From: Diplosphaera chodatii
Lineage: Eukaryota; Chlorophyta; Trebouxiophyceae; Prasiolales; Stichococcaceae
Reading direction: 5' to 3'
Assembly (NCBI GenBank): GCA_032358165.1
Contig: JAALGY010000033.1
Location: 1,488,001-1,552,000 of the forward strand
Length of the DNA: 64,000 nt
Under the pieces are notes generated by a model. It saw only the letters and a list, made by a program, of their open reading frames with translations, was not told where the DNA came from and made no database searches. The position numbers were made by a program, and so were the translations under genes. This document shows, piece by piece, positions 12,143-23,200 of the stretch (positions are counted from its first letter, which is position 1; the number at the start of each line of letters is the position of its first letter).

Positions 12143-13139
12143 CTAAGTTCTCGAAGCCTGGCTTCGCCACCATGAAACTAAACGATCTGTAACCATGTGT
12201 GACAGCAGCCCGACCGGGCCGAACATAAAGCACAGCACAAGTGAGTGTCTCGTGGGTATCCTCCGACGCAGGCCATCCATGAACAGATACCTGCAGTCCA
12301 GATGGCGGCAGCCTTGCTGAGGGGTCGACTCAGCTTTGGCGTTGAGCACACAAACGGAACAAGCAACGAAGCAGACTGGCGTACCGCGCTTGGAAGAGGT
12401 CAAGTAGCAGGAGGTGTAGCCAAGCTAGGCACGTCAGCTCGCTGCTGCCGGCCAGGCTTGCAAACCATGCGACCCGCTGCAGTGCAAACGAAAGGGCACA
12501 TGACACACTGTGTTGGCCTACACACTGGGTACAACCGTAATGTGATATATACACTGCTTGCCTGCTGCGTGAAGGCGTGGTGCACTACGAACGCCAGCTC
12601 GTGCAGGCGGCCTGACACCAGCCAGCTGGAAAATGCCACAGCGTAAAGCAGACTGGCTGTGAGCATTGCAAGCCGCGATCGCAGCAACCGCAGCGTCTGC
12701 ATTGAGATGGAAGGTGTCAGGCCGTATGTTTTCACAAGCCGAGACATGTCACACGACATAGCAATGCCGCATGAGCTCGCCTGTGGACTTTGCTGGAAGC
12801 CGATCATCATGGTGTAGATTGGCATGACGGCGACCGTGGCGGCTGTGAAAAGCGACTCTGATGACAGGATGGCTCTGCACCCTGACGCCGCGCCTGCACG
12901 CATGGATCAGAGCGATCTGCTAGATGCATCAAGGTGAACATGCAGGACAGATGAGGCAGTGCCGCGACTTGATGTGACGGCCTACCTCGCCATCGACGCT
13001 GTCGACAGCGCAAGGGTGTGTTTGATTTGGTCACTTGTCGCTGTGGCGGTATGCAGAGCCGCCCGTATGCTCGCTGCCCGTGCCGCCTGCAGAATGCTGA
13101 CGGTGCGCTGCAGTCTTTCTGCAGCATTGTGGTGGCCAT
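12143..13139 (-). CDS. ABA4: ABA4-like DUF4281 membrane protein (chloroplast, neoxanthin-related)
   Basis: The conceptual protein resembles plant ABA4 (DUF4281), a plastid membrane protein required for neoxanthin formation in Arabidopsis. The first exon (about 13139 to 12985) encodes a Met-Ala, Arg/Ser-rich leader that looks like a transit peptide. The next exon, from about 12900, carries the family start LFTAATVAVMPIYTMMIGF and then LLRSRLAMLTASLLYAVAF, both hydrophobic. An exon near 12390-12430 encodes WLHLLLLDLFQAR. It joins in phase to the last exon (from about 12290) as LFQAR-YLFMDGLRRRIPTRHS, followed by LCFMFGPVGLLSHMVTDRLV, which matches the conserved C-terminal block. Stop at 12143. 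Carotenoid function is known for the plant homologue only; here it is inferred. Confidence 0.8.
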
Positions 13140-13656
13140 GTTCCGCCACTTCACGGTGGTTGTTTGTCAACCCCGACCTTTATGCCAGTACACATACACA
13201 GCTGCGTTGACACTAAGCAAATCTGTTGCACGCTGTTTGCAGATCAATAAGTCGTATTGATGATCTAGAGATCATACACATCGAGTGTGATCGCTGTCAT
13301 GCGCCACACGGCCGCCATCGGTGAACGAGGATCAGCAACGTGGAAAACGTTCTTGTGTATTGGCCGTGCAATGTACCAAAGTCGGGTGCAAAGCGTCGGC
13401 TACCCCCTTTTGGGGGTGCGCTGTGGAATCCCACCCTGTAACCACTTCTGCAGCCAGGTCAATCTGGTGCAATCTAGCATGACGGTCTATCGAGCAGTCT
13501 ATTGCTGCTGCCTCAGCCCTGACGGAAACCTTCACAGCAGTTATGACCTGCAATGCTGGTGTGCTGTCATCCGCATGCGCTGCAGCTGATATGTGTTGTC
13601 ACACAAAGCTGGCGCCCTGCTGCCTGCCCGCTTCCTCTCTGATCTTTCTGAGATAT
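13140..13656. other. Intergenic between SCS-alpha 3' end and ABA4-like 5' end
   Basis: Both flanking genes run on the minus strand, so this holds the succinyl-CoA ligase 3' UTR and the ABA4-like promoter. No supported coding exon was seen in it. Confidence 0.45.
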
Positions 13657-14805
13657 TTACTGGCTCATCAGCGTCTTCATTGCCTGCACATGTGCAATAC
13701 AAGTTTCCAGTCCAGGATCACAAGGTGTATCAGCTGCGAAGCACTATTGGAATGACAGCACCTCACCAACGACAGGGTGACTTCACCACCGGCATGGATC
13801 AGGGGACAACCCACCGCTCCCATTTGCGCCGGGCTCTTGACGACTGTCACGCCAGCGCCCTCCAGCGCCTTGATCTTGTCCTGCGCCGTGCCCTTGCCGC
13901 CCGCGATGATGGCGCCCGCATGCCCCATGCGACGCCCTGGCGGCGCTGTCAGACCTGATGCAGCGTACAGGCGGCCGCTGTGACACAGTGATCCACTACT
14001 ACAGCCCTGTCGCGCATGCTGTCGATGCAAAACTGCTGACAAGCAGAAGCAGCGTACGCAGCAGCGACATGCAGGCAAAACCCACCAGCAATGAAGGACA
14101 CGACCGGCTTCTTGGTGCCGCTTTTCCTGATGAACTCGGCAGCGTCCTCCTCTGCTGTGCCGCCGATCTCGCCGATCATGATGATGCCCTCCGTCTGGCA
14201 CGGACAGATGGAGCCTTTTGTCGAACAGGCACGATGCAGCCACACGGTGATTGTCTTACTGCACCCAATCGCAGGTGAGCACTGCACCCACCTCTGGGTC
14301 ATCAACAAACTTCTCGAGGCAGTCTACAAAGTTGGTGCCGTTGAAGGGATCGCCACCAATGCCCACCTGCAGTGGTGCACAGCAAAAGGTCGAACCGTGG
14401 CAGCAGGCATCGCCTCTTTCTGGCAGCAGAGCTAGACGTCGGAGGACATGCCACCTCTGCACACAGCATAGCATTCATGTTCGCACACCACTGTCGACTG
14501 CCCAAGCCCCGCCTGTGTGGTCTGATACACCGCCTGCGAACGACACTTCCAAGTCATGCACCAGCCAGTGAATCCAGTGACCGGCGGATCCAGGCATCGC
14601 ACATACAGGCGTCAGTGTGACACAGCTGAATAAGATGCCACGCACCTCATATGTCAGTGTGCCTGACCTTGACACAACGCCAATCTTGCCTGGCGTGTGG
14701 ATGTAACCCTGCTCGCACAGATGTCGCACTGCTCAATCCCTTGCTAATGAATGCTTCATTGTAATGCTTCTCCAGTGCTGAGGCCGAATGCAACAAGGAT
14801 GGTAG

Positions 14806-14846
<41 letters not shown>

Positions 14847-15382
14847 CATGGATGGCGACATACCGGCATGATGCCGATCTTGCACTCGCCAGGCTTGATG
14901 ATGCCGGGGCAGTTAGGCCCGATGAGCCGCGTGCGCGACTGCTCGGTCAGGATCTTCTTGACCTTGACCATGTCGTGCTGCGGGATGCCCTCGGTGATGC
15001 ACACAATCAGGTCCAGCTCCGCCGCAACACCCTCAAGGATGGCGTCTGCCGCAAACGCCGGTGGCACATAGAGCACCGATGCGTTTGCGCCTGTCTCCTT
15101 CACGGCCTCCTCCACCGACTTGAAGATCGGGAGACCAAGGTGCGTCTGACCACCCTTCTTGGGGTTGACTCCGCCCACCATCTGTGTTCCGTATTGAATT
15201 GCCTGCTCTGTGTGAAAGGTGCCGTTCTTCCCAGTGATGCCCTGGCATATGACCTTGGTGTCTTTGTTCACAAACACCGCTGGCTGTGTCGCCTGATTTG
15301 CAAGGCTTCGGGCCTGCTGCTGCAGTAGGGACGCCAGTCCTGTCGCGCGTGACCGTGCAGGCCCTCTTAGCAGCCACGACAT
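13657..15382 (-). CDS. Succinyl-CoA ligase alpha subunit, mitochondrial
   Basis: This TCA-cycle enzyme subunit interconverts succinyl-CoA and succinate with nucleoside triphosphate formation. Exon 1 (15382 to about 14863) begins with a Ser/Arg/Leu-rich presequence ([15 protein letters not shown]) and then the CoA-binding fold, including [19 protein letters not shown] and [19 protein letters not shown]. Later exons give [15 protein letters not shown] near 14660-14700, [20 protein letters not shown] near 14300-14365, [18 protein letters not shown] near 14120-14190, and the phosphohistidine motif [18 protein letters not shown] near 13865-13930, whose His carries the phosphoryl group in the family. 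The coding region ends with a 27-nt exon, 13657-13683, which joins as [19 protein letters not shown] behind a clean cag acceptor. Reading straight through the preceding intron would add a long unconserved tail. Confidence 0.93.
14809..14848. repeat. (GGCA)10 microsatellite in SCS-alpha intron 1
   Basis: Ten perfect tandem copies of GGCA. They lie on the intron side of the exon 1 donor (about 14862, gtatgt on the minus strand), only about a dozen bases from it. Translated on the minus strand the repeat gives a spurious Cys-Leu-Pro-Ala run. Confidence 0.95.
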
Positions 15383-15931
15383 AGCTGCTCTTGATGACTA
15401 TACAGTAAAGCTTCGTCCACGACGTCCGCACCGCAACTGAGGGTCTGCCTCAGCAGGTCATGACTACTGATTATCAGACGACCTCACGGCTTCGAATGGC
15501 ACGCGCACGACTTGCAGATGCAGCTTCACCACGATCTGAAACAACAAGTGATGCTGCTGTTGTGCTGGTACCCAATTGTGCCGTCTGCCTGTTTGTCAGC
15601 GCGATGGCACAGAACATCACGTAACCAAAGGGTTTTCTCGAAGAAGAATCTCACAATCGCTCTGTTTCTGCCTTGCCGGCTATCAGCACCAATAGCACGC
15701 GCACTCTGCACCTACGCACTCCTGTGTCATCTGTGGACAACAAAGATCCGCACATCACCTGCAACGGCAGGGCAGCAGCTTGGTGCAGGGTGTCGACGAA
15801 AACACCGCCTTGCTGGCATTGTCACGCGCTTCAGTGCGTGGCGAACACACCCGGCGCGTCTCTCCATTCATCTGTGGTCATAGTCCTGTGCACTCCTGCG
15901 GGAGGGTCTTGCCTGCGGCCGTGCGGCACAG
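15383..15931. promoter_or_regulatory. Divergent upstream region between SCS-alpha and thioredoxin genes
   Basis: About 550 bp separate the two start codons, which are transcribed apart. No TATA box or known element was recognised. Confidence 0.4.
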
Positions 15932-16540
15932 ATGCCGATGGCAGCCCTGCCGCCCAATGCCCTCCCTGGCGCAGTCGAGGCGGCTGGCCCGTGCAGCAGC
16001 CTCCGCGTACCCAGCAGCCGCAGCGGCAGCATCGCAGCCTTCTCAGCCGCGCCGTGCGTCCGCTCCTGTCGGCCGGCTCAGCTTCGGGTCGTAGCACGTG
16101 CAGCAACCACATCCCCCAGCAGTGAGCGGGCGGCCAGCTGGAACCCCAGCATCTCGGGCAGTGCCGCCACCATCGATGCGCCAGCATCACCCAGCCAGAA
16201 AACATATGCGTCCTTTGACAACATGCTGGACCAGAGCGAGCTTCCGGTGCTGGTGGACTTTCATACACATTGGTGCGGGCCGTGCCAAATGATGGGCCAT
16301 GTGCTATCAACGGTCTCCAAGCGGCTGAGCGGGGCCGTCAGCTGCGTGCGCATTGATGTAGACAAGTACCCTGCCCTGGCGTCCAAGTACCAGGTTCAGG
16401 CGCTCCCGACTCTGGTGCTGTTCAAAGACGGTAAACCTATCGACAAGGTTGAGGGGTATGTGGCGTTGCAGCCACTGCTGGATCGTGTAAACTACTTCCT
16501 GGGTCGGCCAATGGGACCTGGGCGCAGCTTCAGGCCTTGA
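15932..16540 (+). CDS. Plastid y-type-like thioredoxin
   Basis: An uninterrupted frame of 202 codons. The first roughly 95 residues are Ala/Ser/Arg-rich with few acidic residues, a typical chloroplast transit peptide. The thioredoxin fold follows: LPVLVDFHTHWCGPCQMMG contains the redox-active WCGPC, then CVRIDVDKYPALASKYQVQ and the cis-Pro loop ALPTLVLFKDGKPIDKVEG. Overall spacing and the KYPALASKYQV/ALPTLVLFKDG wording resemble plant thioredoxin y, which reduces peroxiredoxins and methionine sulfoxide reductases in plastids; this subtype call is inference. The residues before the active site are HTH where AxW or ATW is usual. A second Met lies three codons in. The gene has no intron, unlike most neighbours. 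Confidence 0.88.
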   Translation: MPMAALPPNALPGAVEAAGPCSSLRVPSSRSGSIAAFSAAPCVRSCRPAQLRVVARAATTSPSSERAASWNPSISGSAATIDAPASPSQKTYASFDNMLDQSELPVLVDFHTHWCGPCQMMGHVLSTVSKRLSGAVSCVRIDVDKYPALASKYQVQALPTLVLFKDGKPIDKVEGYVALQPLLDRVNYFLGRPMGPGRSFRP

Positions 16541-17281
16541 GAGGAGCGTGCTAGTGCTGCAGCCAGGAAGCCACAGCCTGCGTGCGGACCGAACGATGCG
16601 ATGGGACTACGTGCCGTCAAACACGCGAAATATGAACATGGTAGCAGGCAGACGAGTGCGCCACAGCAGCGGAGGAGGGGGGTTTCAATTTTTATGGTCT
16701 GGGATCGGGCAATGCTTTTCAAAGGGTGCGTGTGCAGATCTCAATTTTGGGCTAGATGACCGACAGACCGCTGCTTTAGGCCACTGACAACATCAGCGCT
16801 GAGCTGACTGGCGAGAAATAGCGCCCTGCTGAACGAGGCAAGTGGTAGCAAATTGTCTCGAGTGCGTGCGTTGCATCGAGTGCCCTGACATGACTGCCAA
16901 GTAAAAGTGCGACGGCTGCCGTATATATGCGTGCCTACTGACGGCGGCAGTGTGGAGTTGAAGCCAACTGGAGCAACTGTCCATGCACATCTTCTCATGC
17001 CCTTGTGCTGTGCCCTGTCCTCGGCTCGACATACGGCTGCACATACGTGAGCCGCAGTACGACCTACGCTGCGGCTGACAGGTCACGTGGTCGTCCGGCA
17101 CCGAAGGGTTGATGTCAACCCGACCAAACGGCTCCTGAGCGGGCTGAAGCTGCCTGCATGTGACCATTGACGGTGTCCCGCCATCGCAGACCAGGTCCGA
17201 CCTTCCTCAGGTTCGACGCGCAACCTGTGGCGGCGAAAGGACACGATTTTCAAAGACCTTACCGACGTCGACAACTATATA
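16541..17281. other. Intergenic: thioredoxin 3' UTR and ABCB promoter
   Basis: No supported gene. A ctatataa stretch at 17274-17281 abuts the proposed ABCB start codon; it is too close to serve as a TATA box for that ATG unless translation starts further downstream. Confidence 0.4.
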
Positions 17282-20200
17282 ATGGTGGCAGAGGCCACGG
17301 TGGAAACCGTCCTCGAGGGCGACAGGAAGACAGTGGCTGCAGCAGCGGCAGAGTCGCAAGGATGGTCCATGCAGCGTGTCAAGGCGTCCTTCAAAAAGCT
17401 GAGGGCAGAGGAACACCTCGACGTCGAGGCTCCGAAAGCCGAACAGATCACCCCCGTGCCCTACTACAGCCTGTACAAGTGGGTTGCGCTCATCACCTGC
17501 GTTCTCACGCCATACCTTCGTCTTCCTATATGCATCGTCGGCCACTTGTCCAGGGCACACTGCACAGCAGCTGCGCCGCGGCATCATGACCCAGCTGCCG
17601 CAGAGTGATACAGCATGGTGAGAAACAGACAACGTGTTGCACGTGTTGCAGAGGATCCACCGGGCTGGACATGCTGCTGGTGTTTCTTGGAATCATCGGC
17701 GCCATTGGCGCTGGTAGGCTGCTGCATGCAACCTACATCCATGCAGGCTTCAGGATCTGTGTCAGCTTGCAATGGGCACTGTGCGTGCAATGTAACTCAT
17801 GCAAGTGGGCGATGAGCTGCTGACCACGTCTCTGGGGCATGCTGCAGGCGCTACTATGCCCGGCTTCACAGTGCTGTTTGGTGAGGATGCTTCAGACTCG
17901 TACTGTTGTTCTGACAAACGCATATACTTCGACAAGAGTGTGGGACTGTCCAGGGTGCTGCCGACATGACGTGCACCACCTGCTGCCGACAGGAAACGTG
18001 ATCAACTCCTTCAACCCCGATGATGGCAGCGCCGACATCGCATCAGCTGTCAATGACATTTGTCTCGACTTTGTGTGGCTGGGGCTCGCCTGCATGGTGG
18101 CGTCATACCTGGAGGTCGCCGCGTGGATGATGATAGGTGCACAGACTGTTGCAGCGCCTACTCTGAGCCGGTTGTATCACCTGACTGGTGACAGATTTAG
18201 AGTGTTTCATTATTTGGGCGTAGGCACGCGCATCTCCAACCGCCTGCGACAGCGTTATCTGCGCTCGGCACTTCGGCAGGAGGTGCGTATGGATGCACTG
18301 CGGCAACTGTTGGCGTGCTCCTGCAGTGCGTGCCCCAGCTGCTGATTCAACATGTCACAACAACCGCAGGTGGCGTTCTACGACACAGAAGCCACGACTG
18401 GTCTGCTGCTGCAAGGCCTCAATGAGGACACCAATGGTGTACAGAATGCAACCGGCGAGAAGGTGTGTTGGTTTGAAAGCAGTCTGCGTGCGCTGTGTAT
18501 GCAAAAACGCACCTCAACGTCAGATGAGCAGTGTCCCACCTTGGCCGATGCGTACCGCAGGTCGGACAGTTTATACACCATATGGCGACATTCATCGGAG
18601 GCCTTGCAATCGGTGAGATATGCATCGCTGCAGCTTGCACAAGCAACGCGCCTTTCAGTTTGTCGACCTACTGCTTGTCCCTGATGCACCACGAGGGTGA
18701 TCCTGACAGCTCCATGCGCAGCGTTTTGGAAGGGTTGGAAGCTCACGCTGGTGATGATCTCGGTGTTGCCACTGCTGGCGGGAGCCGGCATGGCTTTCGG
18801 CGCCCTGCTGGGCAAGCTGTCCTCAAAGAGCTCGGATGCATACGGCCGTGCAAACAGCATCGTGCAGCAGGTGAGTGCGGCACCACTTGCTGTTGCCCGG
18901 TGCACCAGTCCTGGACCTCTTTGCAGCCAGTTCATGTGCTGTATGACCAGGGTAATGCCATCGACTGCAGGCGCTCAGCAACATCCGCACAGTCATGGCA
19001 TTCAACGGCCAGGAGGTGACCAAGGACAAGTATCGGGCAGCGCTGGCATCCCCACAGACATTTGCCATCCGGCAGGGCTTTGTGTCCGGTCTCGTCATGG
19101 GCACGATCTATGGTGAGCCAGCCAATTGTAGTGACAGATTGGTGACGCATAGCTTCGTAGGATGACCAACCATCAGGACCCCTAGTTTCAAGCTGCATTG
19201 GTCTTGCTGCACTGGCAATCTCAGGGACTATCACTAGATGCTGGTTGTTCTGTGCAGGTGTCATGTACATGACATACGCCCTCGCTCTTTGGGTATGAGC
19301 AGATGTGTCACCTTCTGCTGTGCATTGTTTCCTCTGCCGGATGTCCATGTTTGCCCGCCTGCAGCACATGCATTCATATTGGTACGCCCCTCAGCGGTCT
19401 TGCTCCCTCGTTTGTGCAGTATGGCGCCACTCGCATCATCGCCGGCGAGATGACAGGTGGGGCAGGCTGCCGGCCTGGTGGGAGTGTCCTTACTGCCTTT
19501 CGTGCGTGTATCTGAAAGTACGATTTAGAGCTGCCACATGTGCAGGTGGTGGTGTGCTTACAACGCTCTTCTCAGTGCTGATGGGCGGCATGAGCCTCGG
19601 CCAGGCGGCGCCCCTGCTGCAGGTTGGTTCCAGCCTCGTCGCCTGCCCCTGCAGATGCTGTAAATCATTTGCAGCGCGCAGTCTGCTTTTGCAGTCACCC
19701 TGCACAGCAACCTCAAAGATGTGCATGTTCCCCTGCAGCACTTCATCACCGGCAAAACCGCCGGCGCCAGGGTGTGGAAGGTACGGTCTTGGGATCGGTT
19801 TGCTTTCTATGGCTGGCTGGCTGGCTGGCTGGCTGCTCCCGGTGGCACCCCCCACCTTACACCTGCCGCAGCGCGCCTGCGCTTGCAGATAGCCACGAGT
19901 TCCGGCCTATGTGCAGGTCATCAACCGCGAGCCGCAGATCGCGGACGCAGAGGACGCCCAGCCGCTGCAGCAGCTGCGCGGCGCCATCGAGCTGGTGGAC
20001 GTGCACTTCAGCTACCCCGCCCGCATGGACGTGCAGATTTTCAGCGGCCTCAACCTGTCCATCGCTGCGGGCCAGACCGTGGCGCTCGTCGGCGAGTCCG
20101 GCAGCGGTGTGTTTCCTCCCTTTGCTTTGCATGGGTGCCGATGTTTAGTATTGCGGCGGTGGTGCCAAGTCATATACCTGTGTAACAGGGCATGGCGTCA

Positions 20201-23200
20201 CTGTACTGACTCCGATTGTGCGGTGCTGCAGGCAAGTCCAGCGTGGTGTCCCTGGTGATGCGCTACTACGATGCCACCCAAGGCCAGGTGCGGCTTGATT
20301 CAGGATGGGGCAGCTTTCTGCCAGCTACATAGTATAGCTGAAGCCCGGCGCTGTCCCTGTTCATTACAAGAGCACCACGCAACCCAGGGCTGATCGCTGA
20401 TTTTCACAGGTCACCCTGGACGGTGTCGACATTCGGCAGCTGCCCCTGGGCTGGTTGCGGCAGCAGATCGGCCTGGTCAGCCAGGAGCCGTGCCTCTTCC
20501 AGACCTCCATCTACAACAACATCGTGTATGGCTGCCCGACTGCTACGCGGGAGCAGGTGTATGCCGCCGCCCGCGCCGCAAACGCACACGACTTCATCTC
20601 CAAGCTGCCAAATGGGCAAGTTCCTCGCTGCAGTTCCTGTGTTGTGGAGGCTTTTCATGGCACAGGCTCTCCGCAAACAACAATTGGAGGCCAGCCGGCT
20701 CGTCATTATCATCATTAGACATGTGGATTTGCCACGCCAGGAGTGCACCATCTCTTCTGCAGGTATGACACGCATGCAGGCGAGGCTGGCGCCCAGGTGT
20801 CTGGCGGGCAGAAGCAGCGCATTGCTCTGGCGCGTGCCATCCTGAAGGACCCAAAGGTGGACGTCCCATGTCAGCAACTGGACCTCATCGTGTTACTTCC
20901 GTGCTTGGTCCTGTCTGCATCAACAGGCTTACCCACCATTGGACACGACTCGCAGACACACTTTCCATGCTTTGAGCCTGGCACAATGCAGATCCTGTTG
21001 CTGGACGAGGCCACATCGGCGCTAGACTCCACATCAGAGCGCGTCGTACAGAAGACGCTGGAGACGCTGATGCCTGGACGCACCACGATCGTGGTGGCGC
21101 ACCGGCTGAGCACTGTCAAGGGCTTCCACATTGCTGGTGCGCTTGCTATGTGAAGCAGACATAGCTGCCTGCACACGTGTGCTTGAATCTTGAGTGTGGA
21201 CACCTGACGGCCCAAGGTAGGGCCGGGCAAGGTTGCCAAGCTGCAGTGTCTGGCCGTCTTGCAGCTTGCTGCCTTTGCAACCAACCTCTGCCGCCCTTGC
21301 ATCGCAGTCATGAAGCAGGGACGGGTGGTGGAAGTTGGCGCCCACAATGACCTGATCGCCAAGCCTGGAGGCACATACGCAACACTAGGTAATTTGCATG
21401 CTTCCATTGCCACACTCTGCAGGTGCTGTGGCAGGTGGTATAAGCAGTCTAGTTTCAGGGACACCAGCTGGCTTGGGATGAATGCATGATTCGGTGCAAC
21501 TGTGCCTCACGCGCAGTGAAGCTGCAGCAGCAGAAGCAGGAGGACGACTCTGCGCAGGAGGTGTGCTGCTGATGTTGCACTTCATGCGTGCAGTGAAGCG
21601 TCCATGTAACAGATCGTGTGCCATTCTGCCCGGCAGTGCAATGCAGGGCTGCCTGCCAGCAGGCCTGTACGTTGGTCTGTGCATTGTACCTCACGTGCAA
21701 GCTGTGTCTGTTAACTCTCAGCAGGTGACAGCAGAGGATGAAGAGGAGGAGATCCACGGCAGCCGTCGCAGCCTTGCCCTCGGCAGCCGCCACAGTCTGG
21801 ACAGCCCCAAGCACGTGTCAAACAGGGTGCTGGACATCGAGGACGACCTGAAAGGTGCTGCACCCCGGAAGACCTGGCGGCAGCGCCTGCCATGGTACAA
21901 GCCCACAGAGGAGGAGAAGCGGCTGAAGGCAGAGGAGAAGGCCAACCAGGTGTGCCCTGGCACGCCCTGGCCGCTTGCATGGGCCGTCACCTGGTCTGAA
22001 TTGCACCGTGCATGGGCTCCGTGATCATGGCATGGCCACCAATTGTCAGGAGCCATGTTTGGTAACATGTCACAGGCCTCGGGCCTGATGCTGTGCCCCT
22101 TGCCGCTCCTCTCAGGTCGACGTGTCCTTCAAGCGGCTGCTCAAGATGAACAAGCCGGAGACGCAGTGGGCGGTGCTGGGCTGCCTTGCGTCGGCGGTGC
22201 TGGGCGCGCAGATGCCCGCCTTTGCAGTCGCCCTCAGCTCCGTCATTGCCGTGTTCTATGAGCCGGTGAGACCACCACTGCCCGGCTCTGCTTGATTGCC
22301 CACCTGGCGACCGTGCATGCCCTGGGCACGAACCATAGCCAGCTCCGTTCCCATGACATGATCGGGTCGGGTATAATGTATCATGCCTACATGTTGCAGC
22401 TGGACCAGATGGAGTCCGGCGCCGCGATGTGGTCCGGCATCTTCGTGGCCATCGGCGTCGGCACCTTCCTCAGCAGCTTTGTGCAGTCCGGCTCCTTTGG
22501 CGTCATGGGGGCGAAGCTGGCGCGCCGCGTGCGGGAGCTCACCTTTGGCGCCCTCCTGCGCCAGGTGCGCAGCCGACCTGCTCTGTGTGCCGCCACATAC
22601 TGCAGTTGCTGCGCATGCAATTGGGAAGGCATGCTGTCGCTATCAGCGAGTACTGCACGGCACCGTCTCTGCTAGTGTTTGAATTTGTACCTGACGTCTG
22701 TGCTTCTACATCACTGGCAGGAGGCGGCATGGTTTGATGACGAGGCACACAGCAGCGGCGCCATGTCGGCACGGCTTGCCACCGATGCTGCGGCCGTGCG
22801 CGGCGCAGTGGGCGACCAGCTGGGCCTGCTGGTGCAGAACCTGGTCACCATGATAGCTGGCTTCGCGGTCGCCTTTGCGTACGGCTGGAAGATGACGCTG
22901 GTGGTGCTGTCCGTCGTCCCACTCATGGGCGCTGCGGGCTACTTCCAGGTGCATCTCTCACCGCTTAGCTGACGTAGCCCGTGTACATGTGAGCAACGGA
23001 CCTTTTAGAGCTGCATTGGGCAGCGTGCTGAGGGATACCACAATGCGGTAGTGCCACCTCTTGACTTGTAGGCCTGCACGCTGAAGGGCTATTCGCATGT
23101 CTGCAGGCAGTGTTCATGGTGGGCTTCAGCTCGGACGCCGACAAGCTGTTTGCCAGCGCCAACCAGACGGCTTCTGAGGCATTTAACAACATCAGAACGG

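Noticed and set aside
17274..17281. ctatataa as a TATA box for the ABCB gene
   Set aside because: It is directly adjacent to the proposed start codon, leaving no room for a 5' UTR. It would count only if translation starts in a later exon.
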